Shown: positions 8,124 through 17,518, numbered from the stretch's first letter. The stretch is DNA of 64,000 nucleotides from Massiliimalia timonensis (GCF_900186585.1 NZ_FYDD01000003.1:620001-684000), one strand, 5' to 3'. Numbers and translations are program-made. Notes: generated by a model from the letters alone, not told the origin.

Positions 8124-9077
8124 TTGGAACGGACTGCGAGTTTTTTTCAGAAAAATACGGTGATACTGCTTTGCGCAACGTTATGCTGTGTTTTGTGGGG
8201 AAGTGCTTATCCCTGTGTAAAAATCGGATATGAACTGTTTTCCATTACAGAAGCGGATACGTTTGGAAAAATATTGTTTGCCGGGTACCGTTTTGCCCTT
8301 GCAGGAGTGATCGTGATCTTTTTCGCAAGTATTTTTCAGAAGAAACTGATCCTGCCGAAAAGGAAAAACTGGGGTGGGATTGTCCTGCTGTCAGTTTTTC
8401 AGACAAGCCTGCAATACATGTTTTTCTACATAGGGATGTCCTATACCTCCGGGGTGAAGGGCGCGATCTTGAACTCCTTCGGCACATTCATTGCTGTGAT
8501 ACTGGCTCACTTTTTCTATCGAAATGACCGGCTGAACTGGTCGAAGGGAATAGGCTGTATCATCGGAATGGCAGGGGTAGTATTAGTGAACCTCAACGGT
8601 GTTTCTGATTTACAGGGCGGATTCCGCTTTTTAGGAGAAGGGTTTGTGATTTTAGCGGCCGCCTCCTTTGCGGTCAGCTTCCTCATTAGCAAAAAGGTGT
8701 CGGCGGGGGAAGATTCTGCTGCTGTGACCGGATACAACCTAGCAATTGGCGGGCTTATTTTGGTTTTGATCGGAAAGGCTGGCGGCGCTTCTTTTTCTGA
8801 TTTGAGCATGAAAGCTGTTTTACTGCTGCTTTACATGGCGGTGCTTTCTTCTGCGGCGTTCAGCCTATGGACGATCTTACTGAAGTACAACCGGATGGGA
8901 AAAATTTCGGTGTATAATTTTCTAGTGCCGGTATTTGGAGCGCTCCTATCTGCCGTATTTTTAGGGGAAGAGATTTTTTCGGTGAAAAGCATCTCTGCCT
9001 TAGTACTGGTGTGTGCAGGAATTTATATTGTAAACTGCCAAAAGGAGCCGGCAGAAGAACTTGGAGGAAACGGATAA
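8124..9077 (+). CDS. EamA/DMT-superfamily transporter
   Basis: 317 residues with ten hydrophobic segments arranged as two five-helix EamA repeats (first repeat about 12-145, second about 155-305). The N-terminal stretch CATLCCVLWGSAYPCVKIGYE and LNSFGTFIAVILAHFF are typical of drug/metabolite exporters. Cargo is unknown. Start TTG 8124 was chosen because AAAGGGGGAC lies about 5 bases upstream. The stop codon is followed directly by the ATG of the next gene, so the two are translationally linked. Confidence 0.85.
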   Translation: MERTASFFQKNTVILLCATLCCVLWGSAYPCVKIGYELFSITEADTFGKILFAGYRFALAGVIVIFFASIFQKKLILPKRKNWGGIVLLSVFQTSLQYMFFYIGMSYTSGVKGAILNSFGTFIAVILAHFFYRNDRLNWSKGIGCIIGMAGVVLVNLNGVSDLQGGFRFLGEGFVILAAASFAVSFLISKKVSAGEDSAAVTGYNLAIGGLILVLIGKAGGASFSDLSMKAVLLLLYMAVLSSAAFSLWTILLKYNRMGKISVYNFLVPVFGALLSAVFLGEEIFSVKSISALVLVCAGIYIVNCQKEPAEELGGNG

Positions 9078-9728
9078 ATGAAAGCTGTTATTTTTGATTT
9101 AGACGGAACGCTGTTGAACACAGTAGAATCCATGGAGGCGGCGGGAAGCAAAATGCTGAAAGATTTGGGGCTATCTCCGCGTCCGGCAGAAGAATATAAG
9201 CTGTATGCTGGAGATGGTGCAAAGACTTTAGTGGAGCGTGTGCTTCATGCCTGTGGAAAGGATGACCCGGCTTTGCTGGAAAAAGCATTTCCGATCTATA
9301 TGGGATATTTTGAAAAGACCTGTACTTACCACGTGGCGCCTTATCCGGGGATCGTGGAGCTGCTTCAGGAACTGAAACGCAGAATGGTAAAGCTGGCAGT
9401 GCTCTCTAATAAGCCGCATCAGCAGACAGTAGATGTGATCTCCCGGTATTTTCCGGAACACTTGTTTGATTATGTTCAGGGGCAGTGTGAATCTGTTCCG
9501 AAAAAGCCTTCTCCGGTTGGAGCAAAAAAGATTGCGGAACAATTTGGGATAGAGGCAAAAGATTGTTTTTATGTAGGCGATACCAACGTGGATATGCAGA
9601 CAGGGAAAAGCGCTGGGATGAAAACGATTGGCGTGCTGTGGGGATTCCGAACAGAGCGGGAACTAAGGGAAAACCATGCAGACAGGATCATTGCAAGCCC
9701 AAAACAGCTATTAGAATTATTGGCCTAA
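9078..9728 (+). CDS. HAD-IA phosphatase (phosphoglycolate-phosphatase-like)
   Basis: 216 residues with HAD motif I FDLDGTLLNTVESM, motif II LAVLSNKPHQQT, the lysine motif (VPKKPSP) and motif IV YVGDTNVDMQTGKSAGM. The cap-domain position places it with Gph/PgmB-type enzymes. Gph annotation would be reasonable, but the substrate is not certain. It abuts the EamA gene with no spacer and ends at a strong bidirectional terminator. Confidence 0.85.
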   Translation: MKAVIFDLDGTLLNTVESMEAAGSKMLKDLGLSPRPAEEYKLYAGDGAKTLVERVLHACGKDDPALLEKAFPIYMGYFEKTCTYHVAPYPGIVELLQELKRRMVKLAVLSNKPHQQTVDVISRYFPEHLFDYVQGQCESVPKKPSPVGAKKIAEQFGIEAKDCFYVGDTNVDMQTGKSAGMKTIGVLWGFRTERELRENHADRIIASPKQLLELLA

Positions 9729-9758
9729 GCAGGAAGTACGCAAACCACATGCTTTCGT

Positions 9759-9797
9759 AAAAAGGAGCGGCACAAAAATGTGCCGCTCCTTTTTACC
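9759..9797. terminator. Bidirectional terminator between convergent genes
   Basis: A long, near-perfect palindrome (AAAAAGGAGCGGCACA pairing with TGTGCCGCTCCTTTTT) gives a T-tract on both strands. It separates the plus-strand HAD gene from the minus-strand gene ending at 9797. Confidence 0.88.
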
Positions 9798-10369
9798 TAT
9801 TCGGATTCAGTATTTTTCTGAAATAGAAAGTCTGAAAATTCACAGGACAGATCCAGCGAGGGTACCTCCAAGTTTAGGATGGAAGAATGTTTTGGGTCGA
9901 TCTGCATGGAAAACCTGCCGTCTTCATTTTCTCCTTTTACCAGAAGGATCCCATCTTTTGAGGAAATGTCAACGCCGGTTCCTTCTGTTGCGGAACTGAG
10001 AGAGCGGAACAAGACCCCGGCCAGTGTTTTGGCAACCAGAGAATCATCGCTGATCGAAACGCTCATGCCATGGTAAGAGGCGGTAATATCTTCGCCGTTA
10101 TACTGAAAAGACAGGTCTTTCAGCGCCGCCGGTTCTGTCAAATGCAGGGTAAAGGTATTTTGGGCCGTACGGTTTAAGTCGGCAGTTGCAGTGATCTGGT
10201 CCAGTTTAATGGTAGCAGTTGCGGAGAATGGCTGTTGCAGCTCCTGGACAAGGTTTTCTTTCTTCGTTTCCGGGACCTGAGTCCGGTCGTGGAAGAAAAA
10301 CCAGGCGAGGAGCATCCCAAACAGAAACAGCCCCACAAACACCGCTGCATAGATGACTTTCTTTTTCAA
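9797..10369 (-). CDS. Membrane-anchored extracytoplasmic protein, unknown function (LolA-like beta pattern)
   Basis: 190 residues. A basic N-terminus and a single hydrophobic helix (about residues 4-27, VIYAAVFVGLFLFGMLLAWFF) are followed by a beta-strand-rich extracytoplasmic part with alternating hydrophobic residues (TATIKLDQITATADLNRT; FTLHLTEPAALKDLSFQYNG). This resembles the lipoprotein-carrier-like fold (LolA/LppX) found in several Gram-positive surface proteins. That comparison is by pattern only and no catalytic motif is visible. It is the last gene of the acpS-nnr transcript, 46 bases after nnr. Confidence 0.6.
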   Translation of the reverse strand: MKKKVIYAAVFVGLFLFGMLLAWFFFHDRTQVPETKKENLVQELQQPFSATATIKLDQITATADLNRTAQNTFTLHLTEPAALKDLSFQYNGEDITASYHGMSVSISDDSLVAKTLAGVLFRSLSSATEGTGVDISSKDGILLVKGENEDGRFSMQIDPKHSSILNLEVPSLDLSCEFSDFLFQKNTESE

Positions 10370-10415
10370 ACCAATTCAGCTCCTTTTCCATAGTTCGGGA
10401 GCGAAACGGTACAGT

Positions 10416-11975
10416 TTATCTGTTTTGTTCCAATTCCCGCAACAGCAAAGGGATTTCCTGAATCAGGTCTCTGGCAAGGATCCCATATTCGGAGAGACGC
10501 TGGGCGCATTGGTCACCACAGGCGCCATGCAGGCAGACCGCAAGACACGCCGCCTTCTCTGACGCGATTCCCTGCGCCAGAAATGAACCGATCATGCCAG
10601 CCAGGACATCGCCGCTTCCGCCTTTTGCCATCCCAGCATTCCCGGTAGTATTTTGGTATACCGTCCCATCCGGCAGGGCGATCACGGTGGCATGCCCCTT
10701 CAGCACCAAATGGACAGAGTACTGTTGGGCGAATTGTGAAGCTGCCTGCTCGCGGTCTGCTTCGATCTCTGCAACAGATTTTCCACAAATGCGTGAAAAT
10801 TCTTTAGGGTGGGGCGTTAAGATAATGGGCGCCTTTGCTGTTTGTACTATATTTATGTCACCAGCAAGGCAATTTATACCATCTGCGTCAATAACAAGCG
10901 GGGTTTGTGTTTCTTTTACCAACGACCGTACCAGTTTTTCGGTATGCTCATCATGTCCCAGCCCACAGCCAATAACAGCGGCGGTAGAGGAGGAAAGACG
11001 TTCGGAAAGGAGCGTCAGGCTTTCGGAAGAAACGGCGCCGTCTTTCGTTTCCGCTAAAGACAGGGTAACGGCTTCCATCAAGTGGGGGAAACAGGCATTG
11101 ATGACGCTACTGGCCGCGGCCAGCGTAGTCAGGCCGCAGCCACACCGCAGGGCGGACAGGGTAGCCATCATGGCGGCGCCGCCCATCCCGGAACGTCCGG
11201 CAAGGATGAGCAGTTTTCCAAAATCACCTTTGTTGGCGTTTGGATCCCGTTTCGGGAGAAGGGCGGGCAGATTTTCCCATTTGAGAAGCTTTACAGAAGA
11301 ACTGTCTTCTAAAGCTTCACTGGGCATCCCGATGTCCAATGTGTGGATCTTCCCGCAGACAGACTGGGTATCTTCCAGAAGATGGGCGGGTTTGAGCGCC
11401 CCCAGAGCAAGGGTGTGATCTGCACGGAATACCGAGATGGAGCAACTGCCGTCATCACCATTCATTCCACTGGGGATATCCACCGCAATGCGTACGGCGT
11501 CCGCTTTGTTGGCTGTGCCGATCATCGGTTGTGCACTGCCTTGAACTTCACCGTGAAAACCGGTTCCAAAGATGCAATCAATGATCAGATCTGCCTGATT
11601 CAAGCAGAAATGACAGAGCATCGGTTCCTTTTTTGCATCAAGAAATTGTATGGAAGAAATAGCCGCCGCCTGCTGATACACCTTTTGGGAAAGCTCTGTT
11701 CCCGGTTCTCCACAGCAAAAGATGCAGGTGATATCTGCGGCGGAATTTTCCAGCTTGCGGGCAATGACAAGGCCGTCACCGCCGTTGTTCCCTTTTCCAC
11801 ATAGGATTACAACAGAAGAGGTGGAAAGCTTTGGGAAAAGCTCTTTGATTTTTGCTGTACAGGCCGAACCTGCGTTTTCCATGAGCTGAGCGTAGGATAC
11901 GCCTAATTCGTTACTGCGGGCTTCTGCTTCTTTCATCTGCGCGATCGTCAGCGCCTTTGCTTGCAAATTGATCAC
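10416..11975 (-). CDS. nnr: Bifunctional NAD(P)H-hydrate epimerase / ADP-dependent NAD(P)H-hydrate dehydratase
   Basis: 519 residues. The N-terminal epimerase domain (about 1-215) has the ILCGKGNNGGDGLVIARKL motif. The C-terminal dehydratase domain (about 225-500) has NKGDFGKLLILAGRSGMGGA, ILTPHPKEFSRI and NAGMAKGGSGDVLAGMI. Together they repair hydrated NADH and NADPH in the cytoplasm: the epimerase converts R to S forms and the dehydratase restores NAD(P)H. The start is GTG at 11975, overlapping the acpS stop as GTGA, so translation is coupled. The acpS-nnr pairing is common in Firmicutes. Confidence 0.95.
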   Translation of the reverse strand: MINLQAKALTIAQMKEAEARSNELGVSYAQLMENAGSACTAKIKELFPKLSTSSVVILCGKGNNGGDGLVIARKLENSAADITCIFCCGEPGTELSQKVYQQAAAISSIQFLDAKKEPMLCHFCLNQADLIIDCIFGTGFHGEVQGSAQPMIGTANKADAVRIAVDIPSGMNGDDGSCSISVFRADHTLALGALKPAHLLEDTQSVCGKIHTLDIGMPSEALEDSSSVKLLKWENLPALLPKRDPNANKGDFGKLLILAGRSGMGGAAMMATLSALRCGCGLTTLAAASSVINACFPHLMEAVTLSLAETKDGAVSSESLTLLSERLSSSTAAVIGCGLGHDEHTEKLVRSLVKETQTPLVIDADGINCLAGDINIVQTAKAPIILTPHPKEFSRICGKSVAEIEADREQAASQFAQQYSVHLVLKGHATVIALPDGTVYQNTTGNAGMAKGGSGDVLAGMIGSFLAQGIASEKAACLAVCLHGACGDQCAQRLSEYGILARDLIQEIPLLLRELEQNR

Positions 11976-12352
11976 TCTTTTCGTTCATTTTGGTTTTTTG
12001 TAAGGATCACCACAGCGGACGCATAGTGCGTCGTATGGGTAAGGCTTAGGGAGATTTCATATCCCTGCGCCAGTTGTGCCGCTTTTTTGGAAAGGGAAAG
12101 AAACGGTGCGCCCAGCTTGTCGCGCAGGACAGACACCTCCCGCAGGGAGAATCCCCGCACACCGGTTCCCAGCGCTTTGGAAAAAGCTTCTTTCGCGGCA
12201 AAGTTTGCGGCGGCACTTTCTATTTTATGCGCGCCTTTTTGCTGAAAGTACTCCAGTTCTTCCTCTGAAAAAACCCTCGTTAAAAAACGAGGGTTTTCCA
12301 TACTCTTTTGGATCCTGGAGATCTCTACTAAATCAATTCCAGTCTTTATCAT
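11972..12352 (-). CDS. acpS: Holo-[acyl-carrier-protein] synthase
   Basis: 126 residues. The N-terminal GIDLVEISRIQKSM and the FAAKEAFSKALGTGVRGF motif (Mg2+ and CoA binding) identify a 4'-phosphopantetheinyl transferase of the AcpS family, which activates the acyl carrier protein for fatty acid synthesis. I chose ATG 12352 (MIKTGIDLV) because GGAAAG lies about 6 bases upstream; a further in-frame ATG at 12364 would overlap the upstream gene. The start overlaps the upstream stop by one base (TAATG), and the stop overlaps the nnr start. Confidence 0.95.
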   Translation of the reverse strand: MIKTGIDLVEISRIQKSMENPRFLTRVFSEEELEYFQQKGAHKIESAAANFAAKEAFSKALGTGVRGFSLREVSVLRDKLGAPFLSLSKKAAQLAQGYEISLSLTHTTHYASAVVILTKNQNERKE

Positions 12353-12897
12353 TATGCTTTCCAAATATTCCTTTTAATATACTGTTTCATGTTGGTCAAG
12401 ATTTTTTCGTTGGGATTGAAAACCAGCATACATTTCCCAAATTTTGCATGATCCAACAGCGCATAGTATGTATTAGGGTCCTGGGTAGAACTGCATGCCA
12501 TAATGACAGTGGTGCCTGAATCTGTCTGCGGGGCGTTTTGGTACAGCCCAAATTCTGTAAACTGGCGGGTATCCACTGTGATCAGGCGTTTTCTTTTCCG
12601 GCGGGCAATGATCTTGTCAACGTCGATCTCCCCGTTGGTCAAGATATATTCATACTCGATGCTCATGCCGGAGATCAGGTAATATGTTCCATAAATAACA
12701 CCGGCTGCAAGCAAAAGGCCAAGGGTGCTGAAAATTTGCCCAATGATGCCAAGGACACCCTCTGCCATTTGAAAGCCTGGTAAAATAAACGCAAAGATAA
12801 AAATCAAGAGAAGGGCCGCTACCACGATCCCAATTTTTTTAACCAGGTCTATTCCTGTGTTTCTTTTTGCTACGATTTGTTCAAAAAATACATCCAT
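12352..12897 (-). CDS. Membrane protein of unknown function (possibly DUF6106)
   Basis: 181 residues starting at MDVFFEQIVAKRN, with AAAGGAG about 8 bases upstream; upstream in-frame starts lie in the promoter region and are unlikely. Two hydrophobic helices (about residues 22-41 and 49-74) are followed by a cytoplasmic domain (IEYEYILTNGEIDVDKI; KRKRLITVDTRQF) resembling a PH-like fold. The N-terminus reminds me of DUF6106 of Clostridia, but I cannot confirm that. It is the first gene of the acpS-nnr transcript. Confidence 0.6.
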   Translation of the reverse strand: MDVFFEQIVAKRNTGIDLVKKIGIVVAALLLIFIFAFILPGFQMAEGVLGIIGQIFSTLGLLLAAGVIYGTYYLISGMSIEYEYILTNGEIDVDKIIARRKRKRLITVDTRQFTEFGLYQNAPQTDSGTTVIMACSSTQDPNTYYALLDHAKFGKCMLVFNPNEKILTNMKQYIKRNIWKA

Positions 12898-12946
12898 TGT
12901 TGAAAGCTCCTTTAAATGTTCAGTGGCAAAACTGCCTGTTAGATAT

Positions 12947-12975
12947 ATTATAGAGGATTTTAGGAAAAGATTCAA
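12947..12975 (-). promoter_or_regulatory. Promoter of the acpS-nnr operon
   Basis: On the minus strand TTGAAT (12975-12970), a 17-base spacer and TATAAT (12952-12947) lie about 50 bases before the first gene. It diverges from the pheST leader promoter, with about 22 bases between the two -35 elements. Confidence 0.82.
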
Positions 12976-12996
12976 TATATTTTGTAGATTTTGTAC

Positions 12997-13025
12997 TTGA
13001 AAAATTGTAAAAAATTTGTTATATT
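12997..13025 (+). promoter_or_regulatory. Promoter of the pheST T-box transcript
   Basis: TTGAAA (12997-13002), a 17-base spacer and TATATT (13020-13025). Transcription would begin near 13032, at the 5' end of the T-box leader. Confidence 0.7.
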
Positions 13026-13044
13026 ATTAGTTGTCATATGATAA

Positions 13045-13307
13045 ACACGATGATTAAGAAAGTATGTATTTCAAAAATCTTGAGAAGAGAAGTTCCGTCA
13101 CCGGCTGAAAGCGGGCGCTTGATTGGAAATACAGAAGTTCGCTTAGGAGTGGTTTTGCTGAACCTTTTACAGTAGGCAAAAACGGGTTGGCTTTCGTTAA
13201 AGGGCTTTTGAGTGTCTGCGCAGGTTTGCGCAGAAATCAGGGTGGTACCGCGTTAGAGATAAAGTCTTTCGTCCCTTGAATGATTCAGGGGGACGGAAGT
13301 TTTTTTA
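13045..13307 (+). ncRNA. T-box leader, phenylalanine specifier
   Basis: A typical T-box element. A long stem I region (13050-13150) carries the specifier TTC at 13138-13140, followed by TTAGGAGTGG. The highly conserved T-box sequence AGGGTGGTACCGCG lies at 13239-13252, and the leader ends in a terminator hairpin at 13270-13307. Uncharged tRNA-Phe should pair with the UUC specifier and, through its CCA end, with the T-box bulge to stabilise the antiterminator, turning on pheST when phenylalanine is short. The specifier agrees with the downstream genes. Confidence 0.95.
13270..13307 (+). terminator. T-box regulatory terminator
   Basis: CGTCCC (13270-13275) and TTGAA pair with TTCA and GGGACG (ending 13295) around one bulged G, followed by seven T residues. 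It is the 'off' structure of the T-box. Confidence 0.85.
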
Positions 13308-13364
13308 TTTACGGGGTATTTTGTTTGTCATGAAAAGAAGTTTAAGACAGGAGGCTTTGTTCAA

Positions 13365-14384
13365 ATGAGAAACGCATTGGAGCAAATCAAAAATACTGCG
13401 ATCGAGAAGCTGGAGGCTTGCAGCGATTTAAAAGCGTTAGATGAACTGAAGGTAAAATATCTTGGAAAAAAAGGGGAACTGACCGCAATTTTAAAGCAGA
13501 TGGGAAAGCTTTCCCCGGAAGAACGCCCGGTGATTGGACAGCTTGCCAATGAGGTGCGCGCAAAAATTGAGGAAGAAGTGACCCAAAGGATCGCACAGCT
13601 CAAGGAAAAACAGCTGCAAGAGCAGCTGAAAGCTGAAAAAATCGACGTGACCATGCCGGGGAAAAAATTTGACGTGGGGAAAAAGCATCCTTTGACCATT
13701 GTGATGGATGAGATCAAGGAAATATTCTTAGGGATGGGATTTGACGTTGTCAGCGGGCCGGAGGTAGAGCTTGACTACTACAACTTTGAGGCGCTGAACC
13801 TGCCGAAAGACCACCCAGCCCGCGACACGCAGGATACCTTTTACATTACAGAAAACACTCTCTTGCGGACTCAGACCTCTCCGGTGCAGATCCGTACCAT
13901 GGAAAAAAGAAAACCGCCGATCCGGATCATCTCCCCGGGACGGGTATACCGTTCTGACGCGCTGGACGCGACCCATTCCCCGGTATTCCATCAGATCGAG
14001 GGGCTTGTCGTGGACAAAGGGGTCACGATGAGCGACCTGAAAGGGACGCTGGAAATGTTCATTAAGGGCTTGTACGGCGAAGATTCCCAGATCCGCTTCC
14101 GCCCGCATCACTTCCCGTTCACTGAACCGAGCGCAGAGATCGACGTGATGTGCTTTAACTGTCACGGCGAGGGCTGCCGCTTATGTAAGGGGGAAGGCTG
14201 GATCGAAGTGTTAGGCGCTGGGATGGTTCATCCAAAGGTGCTGTTAAACTGTGGGATCGATCCGGAGGAATATTCCGGCTTTGCGTTTGGCGTCGGGTTG
14301 GAACGCGTGGTAATGCGCCGCTTCAACATTGACGACATCAGGATGTTCTTTGAAAACGACATGCGTTTCTTAGACCAGTTTTAA
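13365..14384 (+). CDS. pheS: Phenylalanyl-tRNA synthetase alpha subunit
   Basis: 339 residues. An N-terminal coiled coil (about 1-85) binds tRNA. The class-II catalytic core contains motif 2 ([27 protein letters not shown]) and motif 3 ([22 protein letters not shown]). [13 protein letters not shown] insertion with four cysteines is visible near residue 263. The enzyme works as an alpha2beta2 tetramer with PheT, charging tRNA-Phe. ATG 13365 has GACAGGAGG about 11 bases upstream. Expression is controlled by the upstream T-box. Confidence 0.97.
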   Translation: MRNALEQIKNTAIEKLEACSDLKALDELKVKYLGKKGELTAILKQMGKLSPEERPVIGQLANEVRAKIEEEVTQRIAQLKEKQLQEQLKAEKIDVTMPGKKFDVGKKHPLTIVMDEIKEIFLGMGFDVVSGPEVELDYYNFEALNLPKDHPARDTQDTFYITENTLLRTQTSPVQIRTMEKRKPPIRIISPGRVYRSDALDATHSPVFHQIEGLVVDKGVTMSDLKGTLEMFIKGLYGEDSQIRFRPHHFPFTEPSAEIDVMCFNCHGEGCRLCKGEGWIEVLGAGMVHPKVLLNCGIDPEEYSGFAFGVGLERVVMRRFNIDDIRMFFENDMRFLDQF

Positions 14385-14418
14385 TAGATCACACAGCAAG
14401 AGAAGGAGAGAATGAACC

Positions 14419-16800
14419 ATGAATTTATCTATGAAATGGTTATCTGATTATGTAGATATTACCGCAACCCCCAGAGAATACGCAGAGGCCCTGACCATGT
14501 CCGGCTCTAAGGTAGAGGGATATGAAATAGAAGGATCTGAAATTGAGAATGTGGTAGTGGGAAAGGTGCTTTCCATTGACAAGCACCCGGACGCTGACAA
14601 GCTGGTCATCTGCCAGGTCGAGGTAGGGCAGGCAAGCCCGGTACAGATCGTCACCGGGGCGACCAATGTTACCGTGGGCGCGCTGGTCCCAGTTTGTCTG
14701 GACGGCGCTGTGCTGCCGGGCGGCAAAAAAATCAAAAAAGGCAAGCTGCGCGGCGTTCTTAGCGAAGGGATGCTCTGCTCCTTAGGGGAATTGGGCCTGA
14801 CGGTGAACGATTTCCCGTATGCGATCGAAGACGGGATATTCCTGATCGAAGAGAACTGTGAAGTAGGGCAGGATATTCAGAGCGCGATCGCTCTCAACGA
14901 TACGAGTGTAGAATTTGAGATCACCTCCAACCGGCCGGACTGCCTTTCTGTGATTGGTCTAGCGCGGGAAACAGCCGCGACGTTTGACGTGCCGCTTAGG
15001 CTGCATACCCCGCAGGTAAAGGGAAGCAACGACGGGGACGACATCAAAAATTATCTAAAAGTGGCAGTAGAAGCGACCGACCTTTGCCCAAGATACACCG
15101 CTAAAATTGTAAAGGATGTCAAAATTGAGCCATCCCCGCTGTGGATGCGGGAACGTCTGCGGGCGAGCGGTGTGCGTCCGATCAACAATTTAGTGGATAT
15201 TACAAACTATGTTATGCTGGAATACGGTCAGCCGATGCATGCGTTTGACCTACGCTATGTAGCTGGGAACGAGATCGTAGTCCGCCGTGCGAAAAACGGG
15301 GAAACGATGATGACTCTGGACGGCGTGGACCGCACCTTTACCGAGGACATGCTGATCATTTCGGACGCGGAAAAACCAGTTGCTGTTGCCGGCGTAATGG
15401 GCGGAGAATACAGCGGAATTATGGAAGACACCAAAACCGTTGTCTTTGAATCTGCCAATTTCTTAGGAAACAGCGTGCGCCGTACCGCGAAAAAACTGGG
15501 AATGAGAACAGACGCCTCGGCACGGTATGAAAAGGGGATCTCCCCGCTGAGCACCATGGAGTGTGTGGAACGTGCCTGTGAACTGGTAGAGATGCTGGGC
15601 GCCGGCACCGTAGTTGACGGGGTGATCGATGTAGATCATTCTGACAAGACTCCGAAGACCGTAAAACTGGAACCGGATTGGATCAACCGCTTCTTAGGGA
15701 TCAGCCTAAGCCGCGATGAAATGGTCAAAACGCTGGAGGCTTTAGGCTTTACCATGGACGGCGATCAAATTGTGGTGCCATATTTCAGAATCGACATTGA
15801 GCATAAAGCGGACATAGCGGAAGAGATTGCCCGCATTTACGGATACAACAAGATCCCGACGACTGCACCGACCGGGACTGCACGCGGAGTGATTACGCCC
15901 CGGCAGAAATTTGAGCGTACCATCAATGAAACCATGCTGTCATTGGGTTGTTATGAGATCATGACTTATTCCTTTATCAGCCCGAAATATTATGACAATA
16001 TCCTGCTGCCGGCCGACAGCGAGCTGCGCGATTCGGTGACGATCATGAATCCGCTGGGTGAGGATACAAGCATTATGCGGACGACCACGATCCCTTCCAT
16101 GATGGAGATCGTATCCAGAAACTACAACAACCGCAACCCATATCTGTGGGCTTATGAGATCGGGATGGAATACATCCCGGCTGAAGATAAAGATTTGCCT
16201 GACGAAAATCCGATGCTTACCATTGGCCTATATGGCAACGACGCGGATTTCTATACTTTAAAAGGGATGGTAGAAACTGTTCTGGATCGGATCGGGACGG
16301 CAGAGGTGGATGTTGATCCATGCACGGACGATCCGACTTTCCACCCGGGACGCTGCGCGGTGCTATCAAAGGACGGCGGCAAGATCGGTGTTTTGGGAGA
16401 GATTTCTCCAAGGGTGTGCCAGAATTATGATGTCGGAGCCAAAGTGTACGTTGCGAAATTAGACGTTAACGCATTGTTTGAGATTTCCGACAGTGAAAAA
16501 ACTTACCGCCCATTGCCAAAATATCCGGCGACCTCCCGCGACCTGAGTTTGATCTGCGATGACGAGCTTCCGATCGTGCAGATCGAACGGGCAATCAAAG
16601 GGGCTGTTGGAAAGATCTTGGAAAAGGTGGAATTGTTTGACGTTTACAGAGGCGCGCAGGTAGAGAAGGATAAAAAATCAGTATCCTATTCGATTGTGAT
16701 GCGTTCCGATCAGGGGACCCTGACTGACGAAGAAGCTGACGGCGCTGTAAAACGTGTATTAAAAGCATTGGATAAAATTGGCGTTTCCCTGCGCCAGTAA
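14419..16800 (+). CDS. pheT: Phenylalanyl-tRNA synthetase beta subunit
   Basis: 793 residues, the usual bacterial length. In order there is an N-terminal tRNA-binding OB domain (about 40-150, with DKHPDADKLVICQVEVG), the B3/B4 editing domain (about 200-380), the B5 domain (about 400-470, ADIAEEIARIYGYNKIP), a catalytic-like core and a C-terminal anticodon-binding FDX-ACB domain (about 700-793, PLPKYPATSRDLSLICDD). It starts 34 bases after pheS behind AGAAGGAGAG and is co-transcribed with it. A strong terminator follows. Confidence 0.97.
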   Translation: MNLSMKWLSDYVDITATPREYAEALTMSGSKVEGYEIEGSEIENVVVGKVLSIDKHPDADKLVICQVEVGQASPVQIVTGATNVTVGALVPVCLDGAVLPGGKKIKKGKLRGVLSEGMLCSLGELGLTVNDFPYAIEDGIFLIEENCEVGQDIQSAIALNDTSVEFEITSNRPDCLSVIGLARETAATFDVPLRLHTPQVKGSNDGDDIKNYLKVAVEATDLCPRYTAKIVKDVKIEPSPLWMRERLRASGVRPINNLVDITNYVMLEYGQPMHAFDLRYVAGNEIVVRRAKNGETMMTLDGVDRTFTEDMLIISDAEKPVAVAGVMGGEYSGIMEDTKTVVFESANFLGNSVRRTAKKLGMRTDASARYEKGISPLSTMECVERACELVEMLGAGTVVDGVIDVDHSDKTPKTVKLEPDWINRFLGISLSRDEMVKTLEALGFTMDGDQIVVPYFRIDIEHKADIAEEIARIYGYNKIPTTAPTGTARGVITPRQKFERTINETMLSLGCYEIMTYSFISPKYYDNILLPADSELRDSVTIMNPLGEDTSIMRTTTIPSMMEIVSRNYNNRNPYLWAYEIGMEYIPAEDKDLPDENPMLTIGLYGNDADFYTLKGMVETVLDRIGTAEVDVDPCTDDPTFHPGRCAVLSKDGGKIGVLGEISPRVCQNYDVGAKVYVAKLDVNALFEISDSEKTYRPLPKYPATSRDLSLICDDELPIVQIERAIKGAVGKILEKVELFDVYRGAQVEKDKKSVSYSIVMRSDQGTLTDEEADGAVKRVLKALDKIGVSLRQ

Positions 16801-16838
16801 TGTAAAGATCCCCTGCCAAATGGCAGGGGATCTTTACG
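16801..16838. terminator. Terminator between pheT and the DUF1540 gene
   Basis: GTAAAGATCCCCTGCCA pairs with TGGCAGGGGATCTTTAC. The stem is long and its ends carry A/T runs, so it can serve both the plus-strand pheST transcript and the converging minus-strand gene. Confidence 0.75.
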
Positions 16839-16845
16839 AGAAGGG

Positions 16846-17022
16846 TTATTTTTTTAAGCAGAAGGATTCGCAGTCTGTACATTGGACCATGGTCGGGTTT
16901 GCTTCGTGGGTGCCGACGGTGATGCAATCTAAAGAACAGTAGTTCTTGTCCTGACAGTGGTATTCGCACTGAGAAACAGAACAATGGATAGACTGGTTTG
17001 GTTTACAATTACAATTTGCCAT
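16846..17022 (-). CDS. DUF1540 cysteine-rich small protein
   Basis: 58 residues (MANCNCKPNQSIHC...) with ten cysteines, spaced as C-x-C, then single and paired positions ending in CTDCESFC. This pattern with VGTHEANPTMVQCTDCESF is that of DUF1540, a small probably metal-binding protein common in Firmicutes whose function is not established. The start has AAGAGG about 8 bases upstream; upstream in-frame starts have no ribosome binding site. The 5' region holds an inverted repeat (TGGGAAAT / ATTTCCCA, 17050-17069). Confidence 0.88.
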   Translation of the reverse strand: MANCNCKPNQSIHCSVSQCEYHCQDKNYCSLDCITVGTHEANPTMVQCTDCESFCLKK

Positions 17023-17157
17023 GATGATTACCTCTTTTCTCAAATAAAATTGGGAAATGGCATTTCCCATTGATAGTATGTGAAAGAAACAGAAAATCAT
17101 ACTTGCTTCTTTTTAGATGGGAAAACAAAGGTTTTTGTGAATAAAAAAAGAAATCTC

Positions 17158-17185
17158 TTGTTTTTTTGACAAAATGAGGTATAAT
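17158..17185 (+). promoter_or_regulatory. Probable promoter of ireB
   Basis: A perfect TATAAT at 17180-17185 with TTGTTT at 17158-17163 (16-base spacer). A TTGACA at 17166 is too close to serve as its -35. The -10 is convincing, the -35 less so. Confidence 0.55.
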
Positions 17186-17260
17186 AAAAATAATTCATCA
17201 TATTGTATTAACAACAGCAATTTGCGCGGTAAAATAGATTATCAGGAGGGGAAACCAAAG

Positions 17261-17506
17261 ATGATGGACAAAACTATGACATTTTCGGTAAAGGATGAAA
17301 AGGAAAATGAAATGAAACGTATCCTGACTACCGTTTATGATGCCTTAAGCCAGAAGGGATACAACCCGGTAAATCAGATTGTGGGTTATATCCTGTCTGA
17401 AGATCCGACATACATTACAACACATAACAATGCAAGAAGCCTGATTCGTCATGTTGACCGTGATGAATTGCTGCAGGCCATGGTGAAATCGTATCTTGCC
17501 GATTAA
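17261..17506 (+). CDS. ireB: IreB family regulatory phosphoprotein (UPF0297)
   Basis: 81 residues. The sequence [41 protein letters not shown] is diagnostic of the IreB/YrzL (UPF0297) family, a small cytoplasmic protein that in enterococci is phosphorylated by the Ser/Thr kinase IreK and tempers cephalosporin resistance. The start ATG 17261 follows AGGAGGGG by about 10 bases. In most Firmicutes this gene is followed by ruvX/yqgF; here a terminator and a metal transporter follow instead. Confidence 0.93.
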   Translation: MMDKTMTFSVKDEKENEMKRILTTVYDALSQKGYNPVNQIVGYILSEDPTYITTHNNARSLIRHVDRDELLQAMVKSYLAD

Positions 17507-17518
17507 GCGTGAAATGTT

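Noticed and set aside
10594-11418. 274-codon plus-strand frame opposite nnr
   Set aside because: Antisense shadow of the conserved dehydratase domain; no family resemblance or start signals.
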